DNA of 64,000 nucleotides, from positions 806,001-870,000 of the forward strand of contig NZ_RKSM01000001.1 of the NCBI RefSeq assembly GCF_008729015.1. The letters are read 5' to 3'. This stretch comes from Haloarcula sp. CBA1129. Its GTDB lineage: Archaea; Halobacteriota; Halobacteria; Halobacteriales; Haloarculaceae. Both the position numbers and the translations under genes were made by a program. Below, one piece after another: positions 49,782 to 58,354 of this stretch. The notes below the pieces were generated by a model. The model searched no databases, was not told the origin of the DNA, and saw nothing but the letters and a program-made list of their open reading frames with translations. Each line of letters starts with the position of its first letter. The stretch's first letter is position 1.

Positions 49782-51927
49782 CGAGTTCCGAGAGAAGTAC
49801 CCGGCCGAGGATTTGGAAGCCGAACTACCGGATTCGCCAATCGGATCGCTCCGCGATCTCCAGTACCTCTACGGGAAGCTCTACACGCTCGCCACAACAG
49901 GTGGCGGTGAGTATGCTCCGTATCTCACACCCGACGCGGCTGGTGATCTCATTGACACCGATAATAGCCTAATCGTGGTCAGAATAGACGTGTCGGGTGA
50001 CAAGCCACAGCTGGCTGCTGATCTTGATCCAGTGCTGGTGACAAGATACACTGATGACCTGGTGCAACAGGTTGGCCACTGCAAATATGCGGCAGCAGCC
50101 GGGATTGACCACAGCGTTACCCACCAAGCTGGGCGAAATAGCGATCCCGAAAAGCTGGCACGCTACGCTAAAGAACGGCTTACGAAGTGGGCTGTCGATG
50201 AAGTCGTGACAGAAGCAGCCGACAACCATTCCGATGGCTGGATCATTGAACGACTAGCCGAAGTCGGTGAGGACGAGAGTGCACTCGAAACAATTGAGGA
50301 GAGGATCACGCAGAAGCTCGGCGGCGAATCAGCTACATCGCTGTTAACGGTTCAAGTGAAAACTGAGTCAGACGGCGGCTACCAATGGCCCGGCGATCTC
50401 GACGTGTTCAACGAAGCGATGCGCCAGCGGAAGCTCTCGAAGCTCGTTACAAAAAACAAAGCCAACGATTCATCAGGAGACGCAACCGATCTCGTTACGG
50501 GACTCCCTGCCCGAACAGTTGGAACGTCCGAAGATCCGCAAAACTACTTCCTCGGCAAACAGCTCGAAAAGTTCCCCGGACTCGACATCGAAGAAGCGTG
50601 GCGTTCACATCCGATTTCGGAGGATGCCGCGATCACCGTGATGAACGCCGAGACGTTCGTCGAAGCTTGTACTTACCGGACGTTTGGCGCGAAGGTGTAC
50701 TACCTGCCATACGTATTCGGCCGGTTGGCAGCTGACAAAGTCCATCGGCTGTACGAACTGCTCTATCAGGCTGTTGAGGAGGAAGAAACAACCCCAATCG
50801 AAAACGCGTACAAAAGAGAACGTGACAAAACTATCGAAGAACAGGACTTCCGCTTCTACGTCTCGGCTGTGATGCCACATCAGATGTCACGGTACGATGT
50901 CTTTGGCGAGACGCTGAACGGCCGACTCCACTACCCGAAGCAACTCGCAATTACACATAATCAGTTCGTAGAGACCGTCTCAGCGTTCGACAGAGACCAC
51001 TATACTGACTGGACGGCTCCCCTACCGACCAATCAGAACTGGGGGCTACTCGAAACAAATGACGAACAATTGCACGCAGTCTCGACTGGCTGGTATTTCA
51101 GACAGACCTTCGCTGAACGCGATGATGACGAAGCTGACGCTGACGATCCGCGCATCGAAGCCCTCGTTAGTGTGTTGAGTGGCCAACCAATTGCCGTTGA
51201 TGTCCTGCTTGAAGAGTATGTGAGCCGGATAATTGACGACGAAGGCGATGATGAAGAATACGAGGGATTCCCGTCGTTCCTCGTAGCAAGCCAGTTTGCC
51301 CAACTGTGCGTACTTGCAGACGAAGATCTCAACCTGTTGCAGACAGCAGATCCATCAAAAGACCAGATTACACAGCAACCCAGCTATGACACCAGCATCA
51401 TGCCATCACTAGATGAGATTCCAATTGCGGACGGGGGCCACCCTGCCGCACCGAAACTCGAATCGTTCATTGATGAAACACCTGCACTGTCGCCAGGCCA
51501 CGACGATGATCCGGATTCCATGACGAGCCAACGCCGCGGGGCGTTCCTGCTTGGTGCGCTTGTCGGTGATATTGGAAGCTATCAGGAGTACAGCGAGGAT
51601 CGCTCGACGACGCTGGTCGACCAGTACCCGGTCAAGTCGATCACCCGATCACGGATCAAGAAGGTGACACAGGAAACCATCGCCAAGACGCTGACATACA
51701 CGCGCCAGGAAAAAAAACAGCAGGGGAACTATCCCGGAACAAAGGCAGATCACATCGTTGACCGCCTTCGCGATACGATCCTCAATCCCGATCCCGAGGA
51801 TTGGGAAATTGAGACCGACGACCTCCGTTTCTACTACGCCCTTGGCGTGACGTACGGGATGAATGATCACCCGTGGAACCGGGACGAAACCGATGCTAAC
51901 GAATCCACAACCGAGGAGAACCTCTAA
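49768..51927 (+). CDS. cas8b: Cas8b, large subunit of type I-B Cascade
   Basis: 719 residues from ATG 49768, inside the end of cas6. Csh1-type protein: begins MLSPDEFREKYPAEDLEAEL, followed by LRDLQYLYGKLYTLATTGGGEYAPYL and the C-terminal AFLLGALVGDIGSYQEY with the helical small-subunit-like region (TKADHIVDRLRDTI). It recognises the PAM and recruits Cas3. In Haloarcula hispanica the creTA RNA toxin-antitoxin lies between cas6 and cas8b; the 14-bp overlap leaves no room for it here. Confidence 0.92.
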   Translation: MLSPDEFREKYPAEDLEAELPDSPIGSLRDLQYLYGKLYTLATTGGGEYAPYLTPDAAGDLIDTDNSLIVVRIDVSGDKPQLAADLDPVLVTRYTDDLVQQVGHCKYAAAAGIDHSVTHQAGRNSDPEKLARYAKERLTKWAVDEVVTEAADNHSDGWIIERLAEVGEDESALETIEERITQKLGGESATSLLTVQVKTESDGGYQWPGDLDVFNEAMRQRKLSKLVTKNKANDSSGDATDLVTGLPARTVGTSEDPQNYFLGKQLEKFPGLDIEEAWRSHPISEDAAITVMNAETFVEACTYRTFGAKVYYLPYVFGRLAADKVHRLYELLYQAVEEEETTPIENAYKRERDKTIEEQDFRFYVSAVMPHQMSRYDVFGETLNGRLHYPKQLAITHNQFVETVSAFDRDHYTDWTAPLPTNQNWGLLETNDEQLHAVSTGWYFRQTFAERDDDEADADDPRIEALVSVLSGQPIAVDVLLEEYVSRIIDDEGDDEEYEGFPSFLVASQFAQLCVLADEDLNLLQTADPSKDQITQQPSYDTSIMPSLDEIPIADGGHPAAPKLESFIDETPALSPGHDDDPDSMTSQRRGAFLLGALVGDIGSYQEYSEDRSTTLVDQYPVKSITRSRIKKVTQETIAKTLTYTRQEKKQQGNYPGTKADHIVDRLRDTILNPDPEDWEIETDDLRFYYALGVTYGMNDHPWNRDETDANESTTEENL

Positions 51928-51928
51928 C

Positions 51929-53011
51929 ATGTCCGATACACCTGATACTGTGACGAACCGTTCAGAAATCGTCTTCCTGTACGACGCCGTCGATGCCAAC
52001 CCGAACGGCAACCCGCTGTCCGGTGCTAACCGGCCGCGAATCGATCCACAAACCCAACAGGCAATCGTCACCGACGTTCGACTGAAGCGATATCTCCGCG
52101 ACCAACTTGATGACGACGGGCACGGTGTCTACATCCGAAACGTGCACGAAGACGGTGACCAATACACGCGCGGTGAGCTCCTCGAAGATCGACTCAAAGC
52201 TGTCGAGCCCGACAACTACGATCTCGATGACGACGAGGAAGCCGACGAGTTCCGCGACGATGTGTTCGGCGAATTCCTGAACGAAAGCGTCGACGTGCGG
52301 TACTTTGGCGCGACGATGTCAGTGGATACTGACGAGGTGTATGCCAAACACCTACCCGATCACTTCACTGGCCCTGTCCAGTTTTCACCCGGCAAATCGA
52401 TGCACGCCGTCAACGAAAACGAAGAGTACGATAGCCTGACGAGCGTGATCGCCACACAGGAGAACAAACAGCAGGGAGGATTCGATCTCGACGACCATCG
52501 GATTCAGTACGGGCTGATCCGGTTCCACGGGCTCGTTGACGAACACGGTGCGGCGGACACAAAACTCACCGAAACGGATGTCGAACGGCTTGACACGCTC
52601 TGTTGGCGCGCGATCAAGAACCAAACTATCAGTCGGAGCAAAGTCGGGCAGGAACCGCGGCTCTACTGCCGTGTTGAGTACGCTGACGAGAGTTTCCACC
52701 TCGGCGGTCTCGACCGAGATCTCGAACTCGACGACGAGCATTCGAAGCCCGATGAGGAGCTCCGAACGGTTCGTGACCTCACGCTTGACGTGACAGGGCT
52801 TGTGGACCGACTCGATGGGGCGAGTGACAGAATCGACCAAGTTCGGGTTGTTGCTAGCGACGTGTTGCAACTCACCTACGATGGCGAACTTGGTGGGCCA
52901 GCGGTACTTCACGACGCCCTCGAAGACGCACTCGGAGCGGATGCTGTCGAAAAAATCGATGTTTACGAGGAACAGACTGCGACACTCCCGAATGACGAGA
53001 CCACGGCGTAA
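51929..53011 (+). CDS. cas7: Cas7 backbone subunit of Cascade (Csh2)
   Basis: 360 residues from ATG 51929, two bases after cas8b. EIVFLYDAVDANPNGNPLSG is the family N-terminus (RRM core), followed by PRIDPQTQQAIVTDVRLKRYLRD. MSVDTDEVYAKHLPDHFTGPVQFSPGKS is the thumb/RRM region. Several copies line the crRNA spacer. Frames upstream within cas8b are not used. Confidence 0.94.
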   Translation: MSDTPDTVTNRSEIVFLYDAVDANPNGNPLSGANRPRIDPQTQQAIVTDVRLKRYLRDQLDDDGHGVYIRNVHEDGDQYTRGELLEDRLKAVEPDNYDLDDDEEADEFRDDVFGEFLNESVDVRYFGATMSVDTDEVYAKHLPDHFTGPVQFSPGKSMHAVNENEEYDSLTSVIATQENKQQGGFDLDDHRIQYGLIRFHGLVDEHGAADTKLTETDVERLDTLCWRAIKNQTISRSKVGQEPRLYCRVEYADESFHLGGLDRDLELDDEHSKPDEELRTVRDLTLDVTGLVDRLDGASDRIDQVRVVASDVLQLTYDGELGGPAVLHDALEDALGADAVEKIDVYEEQTATLPNDETTA

Positions 53012-53013
53012 CG

Positions 53014-53811
53014 ATGTCCCAACAATCGCTGGACGGATGGACGGCTGACGAGGGCAGTGACCAGCCTGACCACTGTCTCTCGTTTACCGTTCGTGGCCCG
53101 TGGGGACACTTCCGACGGATCGAGGGCAATATCGTCAAACAGACCTATCGAATTATCCCCCGAACGACCGTTGCTGGGCTCCTCGCAGCCGTTCTTGGAA
53201 TCGAACGCGATGGCTATTACGACCTGTTCGCACCCGATACCTCGGCAGTCGCCATTGAGCCTGTTCGTAAGATTCGAACGGTCAACATGCCGATGAATAC
53301 ACTCTCGACTGCTGCTGGAAACTTACAGTCACTCAATGGTCGCGGGAAAATCAGTGTAAAATTACCTGATCCGACGACCCTCCGACAGCAGCACAACTAC
53401 GAGGTACTGGTCAACCCGGCCTACCGTATCGATGTCGCACTTGCGGACGATCAGTGGTATACCGAATTGCGTGAAACGCTGTCCGCAGGAGAATCCCACT
53501 ACGTGCCAAGTCTCGGTCTCTCAGAGTACCTCGCGGATATCGAGTATCACGGAGAGTTCGATATTGAGGATGGCCCTCGGAACGATACTATCGAGGTCGA
53601 TTCAGCCGTACCAAATGCGGTCGACGATATCGTTCTTGATCCAGGAACACGCTGCCAGATCGAAGAATCTCCGGCATTTATGCAAGCTGATTCGGGTGGT
53701 CGGACGACCACGGGCTTTACGAACTACGCCTACAGCCCGGACGCCGAGTCTCTTGAAGTTTCAAACGCGTCAGCTGCCAGTGTCGACGGTCGAACCGTGG
53801 TGTTCGTCTGA
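53014..53811 (+). CDS. cas5: Cas5 subunit of Cascade
   Basis: 265 residues from ATG 53014, two bases after cas7. LSFTVRGPWGHFRRIEGNIVKQTYRIIPRTTVAGLLAAVLG is the Cas5 start, with the RAMP fold holding the crRNA 5' handle. Its stop shares a base with the cas3 start (TGATG), so translation is coupled. Confidence 0.94.
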   Translation: MSQQSLDGWTADEGSDQPDHCLSFTVRGPWGHFRRIEGNIVKQTYRIIPRTTVAGLLAAVLGIERDGYYDLFAPDTSAVAIEPVRKIRTVNMPMNTLSTAAGNLQSLNGRGKISVKLPDPTTLRQQHNYEVLVNPAYRIDVALADDQWYTELRETLSAGESHYVPSLGLSEYLADIEYHGEFDIEDGPRNDTIEVDSAVPNAVDDIVLDPGTRCQIEESPAFMQADSGGRTTTGFTNYAYSPDAESLEVSNASAASVDGRTVVFV

Positions 53812-56444
53812 TGCCCGTTCGGTACTCCCATCCACCCGAAGACGGCTATGAGGGAGTCCATCTCCGTGAGCATCTGGATGATGTTGCCCGACGGGTCAAC
53901 GAAATCGTTCCCGACCGGGCGACGACCCCTGGAGGCGAGTCACTACAGGGGGTCGTTGAGACGCTTGCTTATGTTCACGACTTCGGGAAAGCGACGACGT
54001 TCTTTCAGGAATACCTTCGACACGACACTGAGCCAGAGTACAAGCCGTGTCGGTACCATGCTCCAATCGGCTCGTTCGCAGCGTATTATGCCCTCGATGC
54101 ACAAGGGTTTGAAACTGAGACCTGTCTGGCCGGCTTTGTCGCGGTTGCCAAACACCACGGTCGGCTTCCGGATGTGACTCAGTACATCTACGACCGTGCG
54201 TACAACTCAGAGAACTCGACGAGTGGAGCCCAGACCAACGCTGAACAGCAACAGGCAGCAATCGCCATGCAGCTGAACGACATCGAGGAACACGCCCCCG
54301 AGCTTGCGGCCGATCTATTCGAGGAGGCAACTGATAGCGATGGGTCGTGGGATGGATTTCGGCATTCGTACAAAGAGCTTCTTGATGAGATTGTCGCTGC
54401 TGTTGCCACGGAAAGTGGGACGACAATCAATCGTGAGTCGTTATCAGAGTCCTGTTACGGCCTTATCCTCGAAATCTGGGGCTCGCTTGTGCTTGCAGAT
54501 AAGACGAGTGCAGCAAGCCGGAGTGTGGATGTTGGCTCGGGTTCCACCTACGAAGCAGAAGCGCCGTCGATGCAGGTATTGGACGAGTACGTCAATGATC
54601 TCGAAGCGGCCTCACCTGCTGATCCGGACGGCTCCAGAACGGAGCGACTGAACCACTATCGATCACGGGCGCGGTCAGCTGTCATAGAGAACGCGGAGAA
54701 ATTTGCTGAGGAGGGCGGCGGCGTAGCAACGCTCACGCTGCCAACTGGTATGGGCAAAACGCTCTCCGGGCTGTCGGCCGCACAGACGATTCGTGACGAA
54801 CTCGGTGGCGAGCGTGTTGTCTACGCGTTGCCGTTTACCAGTATCATCGATCAGGTCGTCGATGAAATCGAAGAAATCTACGAGACCGATACACTCGGTC
54901 GGCTACTGACAGCTCATCACCATCTTTCGGATATCAAAATCGTCGATGAAGACGACGTAGACGCTGACAAGGCAGACAAGAACGATGACGTGGCCGGGAT
55001 GCTCGCCGAAAGTTGGCGTGCAGGACTCACCGTGACGACGTTCGTGCAGTTGTTCGAAAGCCTTGCTGGCCCAGCTAACAAGCAGTCGATGAAGCTTCCC
55101 GCACTCCGTGACAGCGTTGTGATCCTCGATGAGCCACAGAGCTTACCACTTGATTGGTGGAAGCTTGTACCCCGCCTCGTTACAATTCTGACCGAGCAGT
55201 ACAACGCGACAGTTATCGCTATGACCGCCACTCAGCCACAGTTGTTCGATGAGGCGAGCGAGCGAGTAGAGGACGTGACCGAACTGGTCGATGATCCGGA
55301 TGTTTACTTCGAGGCGACTGAACGTGTCCAATACGAACTTGATGCGTCGGCCGAACGATATATCGAAACTCAATCGGAGCCGAAAGCATACGCCGACGCA
55401 GGAGACGAACTGCTCAGGGCGGTCGATGCTGGAGCATCAACGCTTGCGGTCTGCAACACAATCGACAGTGCACGCGCCCTCTTTGATGAGCTTACTGGTT
55501 CCCGACGTTCGCTTCTGAGTGTTGGAGATATCTATGACGACGCACTCGATGCTGTCGACACCACAGCGGACATCGATCCGGAGGCACTCGCTACTCGCAT
55601 CAAAAACCGAAGCGACGCATCGTTACTCCATCTCTCGACACGACTTCGTCCGCTAGATAGACTCAAACTCATCGAAACTGCGAAAGAACTCACTGACGAC
55701 GAACACGGTCTCATCACGGTCTCGACACAACTTATTGAGGCCGGTGTGGATATCAGCTTCGACCGCGTTTACCGTGATCTGGCACCAATCGACAGTATCG
55801 TCCAAGCGGCCGGTCGCTGTAATCGGTCGTTTGAACGAGAACAAGGGCGGGTAGTCATCTGGTGGCTTGATGTTCCGGACGAACAAGAAAAAACGCCCGC
55901 AGAAGCAGTCTATAATCGCGGAGCGACACTGCTTCCGGTTGCAGCCGAAACACTTGATTCTGTCCGTGAAGCTGATACACCGCTTTCCGAGACAGCTGTT
56001 GCCCGAACGGCGGTCACGGAATATTATCGGCGATTACACACCGATAAGAACGTCGGTAAACAGGAATACGTCGAGTATGTCGACGATTTACGTGGTGATG
56101 AACTGAGCGAACTATCATTGATCGATCAGCGCAACGCAGTGGACATCATTATTTGTCGAACCGATACCGAACGGAAGAAGGTAGAGAAAGTACGCAAGGC
56201 ATGGAAGCAGTACAAGTTTGACCGCGTTCGTCGGCTGATGGATGAACTCAAAGAGCTGCGTGTGTCGATCCCGATTTACCACGGTGAGTCGGAGAAGAAA
56301 GGAAAACTCGGACAGCTGAATCAGGTTCACTCGGATACGGATGTACTGTGTCTCGATGTTCGCGAACACGGATTGAGCCAGTATTTTGACCAGAATACTG
56401 GATTCGTTATTCCGGACAGCACCGCGGAGAGGCGAATCATATGA
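53811..56444 (+). CDS. cas3: Cas3 nuclease-helicase
   Basis: 877 residues from ATG 53811. N-terminal HD nuclease: VHDFGKATTFF (HD pair near residue 57) and AVAKHHGRLPD. Helicase: Walker A TLPTGMGKTLSGLS near 307, motif II VILDEPQSLPLDW, motif III AMTATQPQ, motif V STQLIEAGVDISFDRV, motif VI IVQAAGRCNR. It unwinds and degrades target DNA when recruited by Cascade. All catalytic motifs are present. Its end overlaps cas4 by four bases. Confidence 0.95.
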   Translation: MPVRYSHPPEDGYEGVHLREHLDDVARRVNEIVPDRATTPGGESLQGVVETLAYVHDFGKATTFFQEYLRHDTEPEYKPCRYHAPIGSFAAYYALDAQGFETETCLAGFVAVAKHHGRLPDVTQYIYDRAYNSENSTSGAQTNAEQQQAAIAMQLNDIEEHAPELAADLFEEATDSDGSWDGFRHSYKELLDEIVAAVATESGTTINRESLSESCYGLILEIWGSLVLADKTSAASRSVDVGSGSTYEAEAPSMQVLDEYVNDLEAASPADPDGSRTERLNHYRSRARSAVIENAEKFAEEGGGVATLTLPTGMGKTLSGLSAAQTIRDELGGERVVYALPFTSIIDQVVDEIEEIYETDTLGRLLTAHHHLSDIKIVDEDDVDADKADKNDDVAGMLAESWRAGLTVTTFVQLFESLAGPANKQSMKLPALRDSVVILDEPQSLPLDWWKLVPRLVTILTEQYNATVIAMTATQPQLFDEASERVEDVTELVDDPDVYFEATERVQYELDASAERYIETQSEPKAYADAGDELLRAVDAGASTLAVCNTIDSARALFDELTGSRRSLLSVGDIYDDALDAVDTTADIDPEALATRIKNRSDASLLHLSTRLRPLDRLKLIETAKELTDDEHGLITVSTQLIEAGVDISFDRVYRDLAPIDSIVQAAGRCNRSFEREQGRVVIWWLDVPDEQEKTPAEAVYNRGATLLPVAAETLDSVREADTPLSETAVARTAVTEYYRRLHTDKNVGKQEYVEYVDDLRGDELSELSLIDQRNAVDIIICRTDTERKKVEKVRKAWKQYKFDRVRRLMDELKELRVSIPIYHGESEKKGKLGQLNQVHSDTDVLCLDVREHGLSQYFDQNTGFVIPDSTAERRII

Positions 56445-56989
56445 CCGATACTGATCCAGTCGACCGCCTACTGGCAACCGCCCGCGGCGAGCCGGTTGAC
56501 GAGCCGTTCCGCGTCACGGGCGTCATGATGCAGTACTACCATGTCTGCAAGCGCGAACTCTGGTTTGAGAGCCGGGACCTCGAAATCGACCGCGAGAATC
56601 CGACCGTCGTTCGCGGCACTCGCGTCGACGACACGGCCTACAGCGACAAACGGGAGAACCTCAACCTCGGAATGATCTCACTCGATCTGTTGGACGACGG
56701 TCGGGTCGTCGAGGTAAAACCCTCCTCGACGTTGACCGAGCCGGCTGAAATGCAACTGTCGTACTACCTCTGGTATCTCGACCGTGTGGCCGACATCGAG
56801 CGGGATGGCGTCTTGGCCCATCCCCGAGAGCGAAGTCGGGAACCAGTGGAACTCACCGATGAGCGGGCCGAAGAAGTCGAAATGGCGATTCGTGGAATTC
56901 ACAATATCGTCAGCCAATCCTCGCCGCCGCCAGCGGAGGAAAAACCGTTCTGTGACTCGTGTGCGTATCACGACTTTTGTTGGTGTTAA
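56441..56989 (+). CDS. cas4: Cas4 adaptation nuclease
   Basis: 182 residues from ATG 56441. One iron-sulphur Cys in YYHVCKRELWF, three more in CDSCAYHDFCWC at the end. RecB-type catalytic residues lie around LLDDGRVVEVKPSS (ExK). Cas4 trims prespacers and sets PAM-dependent orientation with Cas1-Cas2. Two bases separate it from cas1. Confidence 0.93.
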   Translation: MTDTDPVDRLLATARGEPVDEPFRVTGVMMQYYHVCKRELWFESRDLEIDRENPTVVRGTRVDDTAYSDKRENLNLGMISLDLLDDGRVVEVKPSSTLTEPAEMQLSYYLWYLDRVADIERDGVLAHPRERSREPVELTDERAEEVEMAIRGIHNIVSQSSPPPAEEKPFCDSCAYHDFCWC

Positions 56990-56991
56990 CA

Positions 56992-57987
56992 ATGGATCGG
57001 AACTACCACGTCTTTTCTGACGGTCGACTCGAACGTAGCGACGACACGCTTAGACTCGTTCCCGAGGATGGGGACGATAAAAAGTACATACCAATCGAGA
57101 ACGCCGAGGCGTTCTTCCTGCACGGCCAGATCGACTTCAACACTCGATTGATGTCGTTCCTCAACGACCGAACAGTCGCACTCCACGTTTTCGGCTGGGA
57201 GGATTACTACTCGGGGTCGGTGATGCCGAAACGCGGACAAACCTCTGGGAAGACCGTCGTTAATCAGGTCCGGGCCTACGAAGACAGTCAGCACAGACGC
57301 CAACTCGCCGCGGCGATTGTGCGGGGCAGCATCCACAATATGCGGACGAACGCGGTCTACTACAACGGCCGCGATCACGATCTCGACGACGTAATTGAGG
57401 ATCTGGAAGCTGCGGCCGCACGCGTTGATGAGGAGCTGCCGGTTGATGAGTTACTGGGAACTGAGGCCACCGCGAAAAAAGCGTACTACCGGAGCTTCAA
57501 TGAAATCCTCCCGAGGGAGTTCCAGCTGACTCAGCGTGAGTACAACCCACCGCCCAACGAGATTAACAGCCTCATTTCCTTCGGCAATTCGCTGGTCTAT
57601 GCGAACTGCGTCTCAGCGATTCGTGCTACGGCACTCGATCCGACGATCAGCTACCTACACGAACCGGGCGAACGGCGGTACTCGCTGTCGCTTGATCTCG
57701 CTGATCTATTCAAACCCGTTCTTGCCGACCGTGTTCTGTTCCGGCTGGTAAACCGAAACCAGATTTCGGAAACCGATTTCGAGACGGAACTCGGCTCGTG
57801 CCTGTTGAACGAATCCGGACGGAAGACGTATACAAAGGAGTTCGAAGAGACACTTGAGCGGACTGTCGAACACCCGGCGCTGAATCGGAAGGTTAGCTAC
57901 CAGTATCTAATGCGGCTCGAAGCTTACAAGCTTAAGAAACACCTACTCACCGGCGAAGAATACGACCCGTTCCAACGGTGGTGGTAG
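56992..57987 (+). CDS. cas1: Cas1 integrase
   Basis: 331 residues from ATG 56992 (MDRNYHVFSDGRLERS). IPIENAEAFFLHGQIDFN is the beta-domain start. Metal ligands appear as E in ILPREFQLTQREYNPPPNEINSLI context, H in ISYLHEPGERRYSLSLDLADLFKP and the following acids. The gene is intact, so spacer capture should be possible. The longer frame from 56959 overlaps the cas4 end and is not used. Confidence 0.95.
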   Translation: MDRNYHVFSDGRLERSDDTLRLVPEDGDDKKYIPIENAEAFFLHGQIDFNTRLMSFLNDRTVALHVFGWEDYYSGSVMPKRGQTSGKTVVNQVRAYEDSQHRRQLAAAIVRGSIHNMRTNAVYYNGRDHDLDDVIEDLEAAAARVDEELPVDELLGTEATAKKAYYRSFNEILPREFQLTQREYNPPPNEINSLISFGNSLVYANCVSAIRATALDPTISYLHEPGERRYSLSLDLADLFKPVLADRVLFRLVNRNQISETDFETELGSCLLNESGRKTYTKEFEETLERTVEHPALNRKVSYQYLMRLEAYKLKKHLLTGEEYDPFQRWW

Positions 57988-57988
57988 A

Positions 57989-58249
57989 ATGTATGTAGTA
58001 ATGGTCTATGACTTGGAAGCTGACCGAACACAGAAAGCCCTCAAAATCGGTCGGCGGTATCTGACTCACGTACAGAACTCAGTCCTTGAGGGTGAGATTT
58101 CTGAGGGCGATCTCTCTAAGCTCAAAAACGAGATTGATGATCTGCTGAAACCAGGTGAATCAACAATCATCTACGAGCTGTCTTCTGATACACTGCTCAA
58201 TCGGACAGTCTACGGCGACGACCCAACTGAGGATCAGCGGTTTCTATAG
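57989..58249 (+). CDS. cas2: Cas2
   Basis: 86 residues from ATG 57989, one base after the cas1 stop. MYVVMVYDLEADRTQKALKI is the ferredoxin-like first strand with the conserved YD; the C-terminal LSSDTLLNRTVYGDD forms the exchanged strand. The structural partner of Cas1 in the integration complex. The CRISPR leader begins directly after its stop. Confidence 0.95.
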   Translation: MYVVMVYDLEADRTQKALKIGRRYLTHVQNSVLEGEISEGDLSKLKNEIDDLLKPGESTIIYELSSDTLLNRTVYGDDPTEDQRFL

Positions 58250-58354
58250 CCGATTTCCGTCGACCCCCCTGGGGAAAGCACCCTATTGATGGTCGACGGA
58301 AGGTCTTTACTGTGACCCGCCGTTAGCAGCCCTATGGCCCGTATATCGGGCATG
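58250..58354 (+). promoter_or_regulatory. CRISPR leader with internal inverted repeat
   Basis: 105 bp between cas2 and the first repeat. It carries perfect arms TTCCGTCGACC (58255-58265) and GGTCGACGGAA (58291-58301) 25 nt apart, with a small CCCC / GGGG hairpin between. New spacers should enter at its right end; the array promoter must also lie here or just upstream. Confidence 0.8.
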
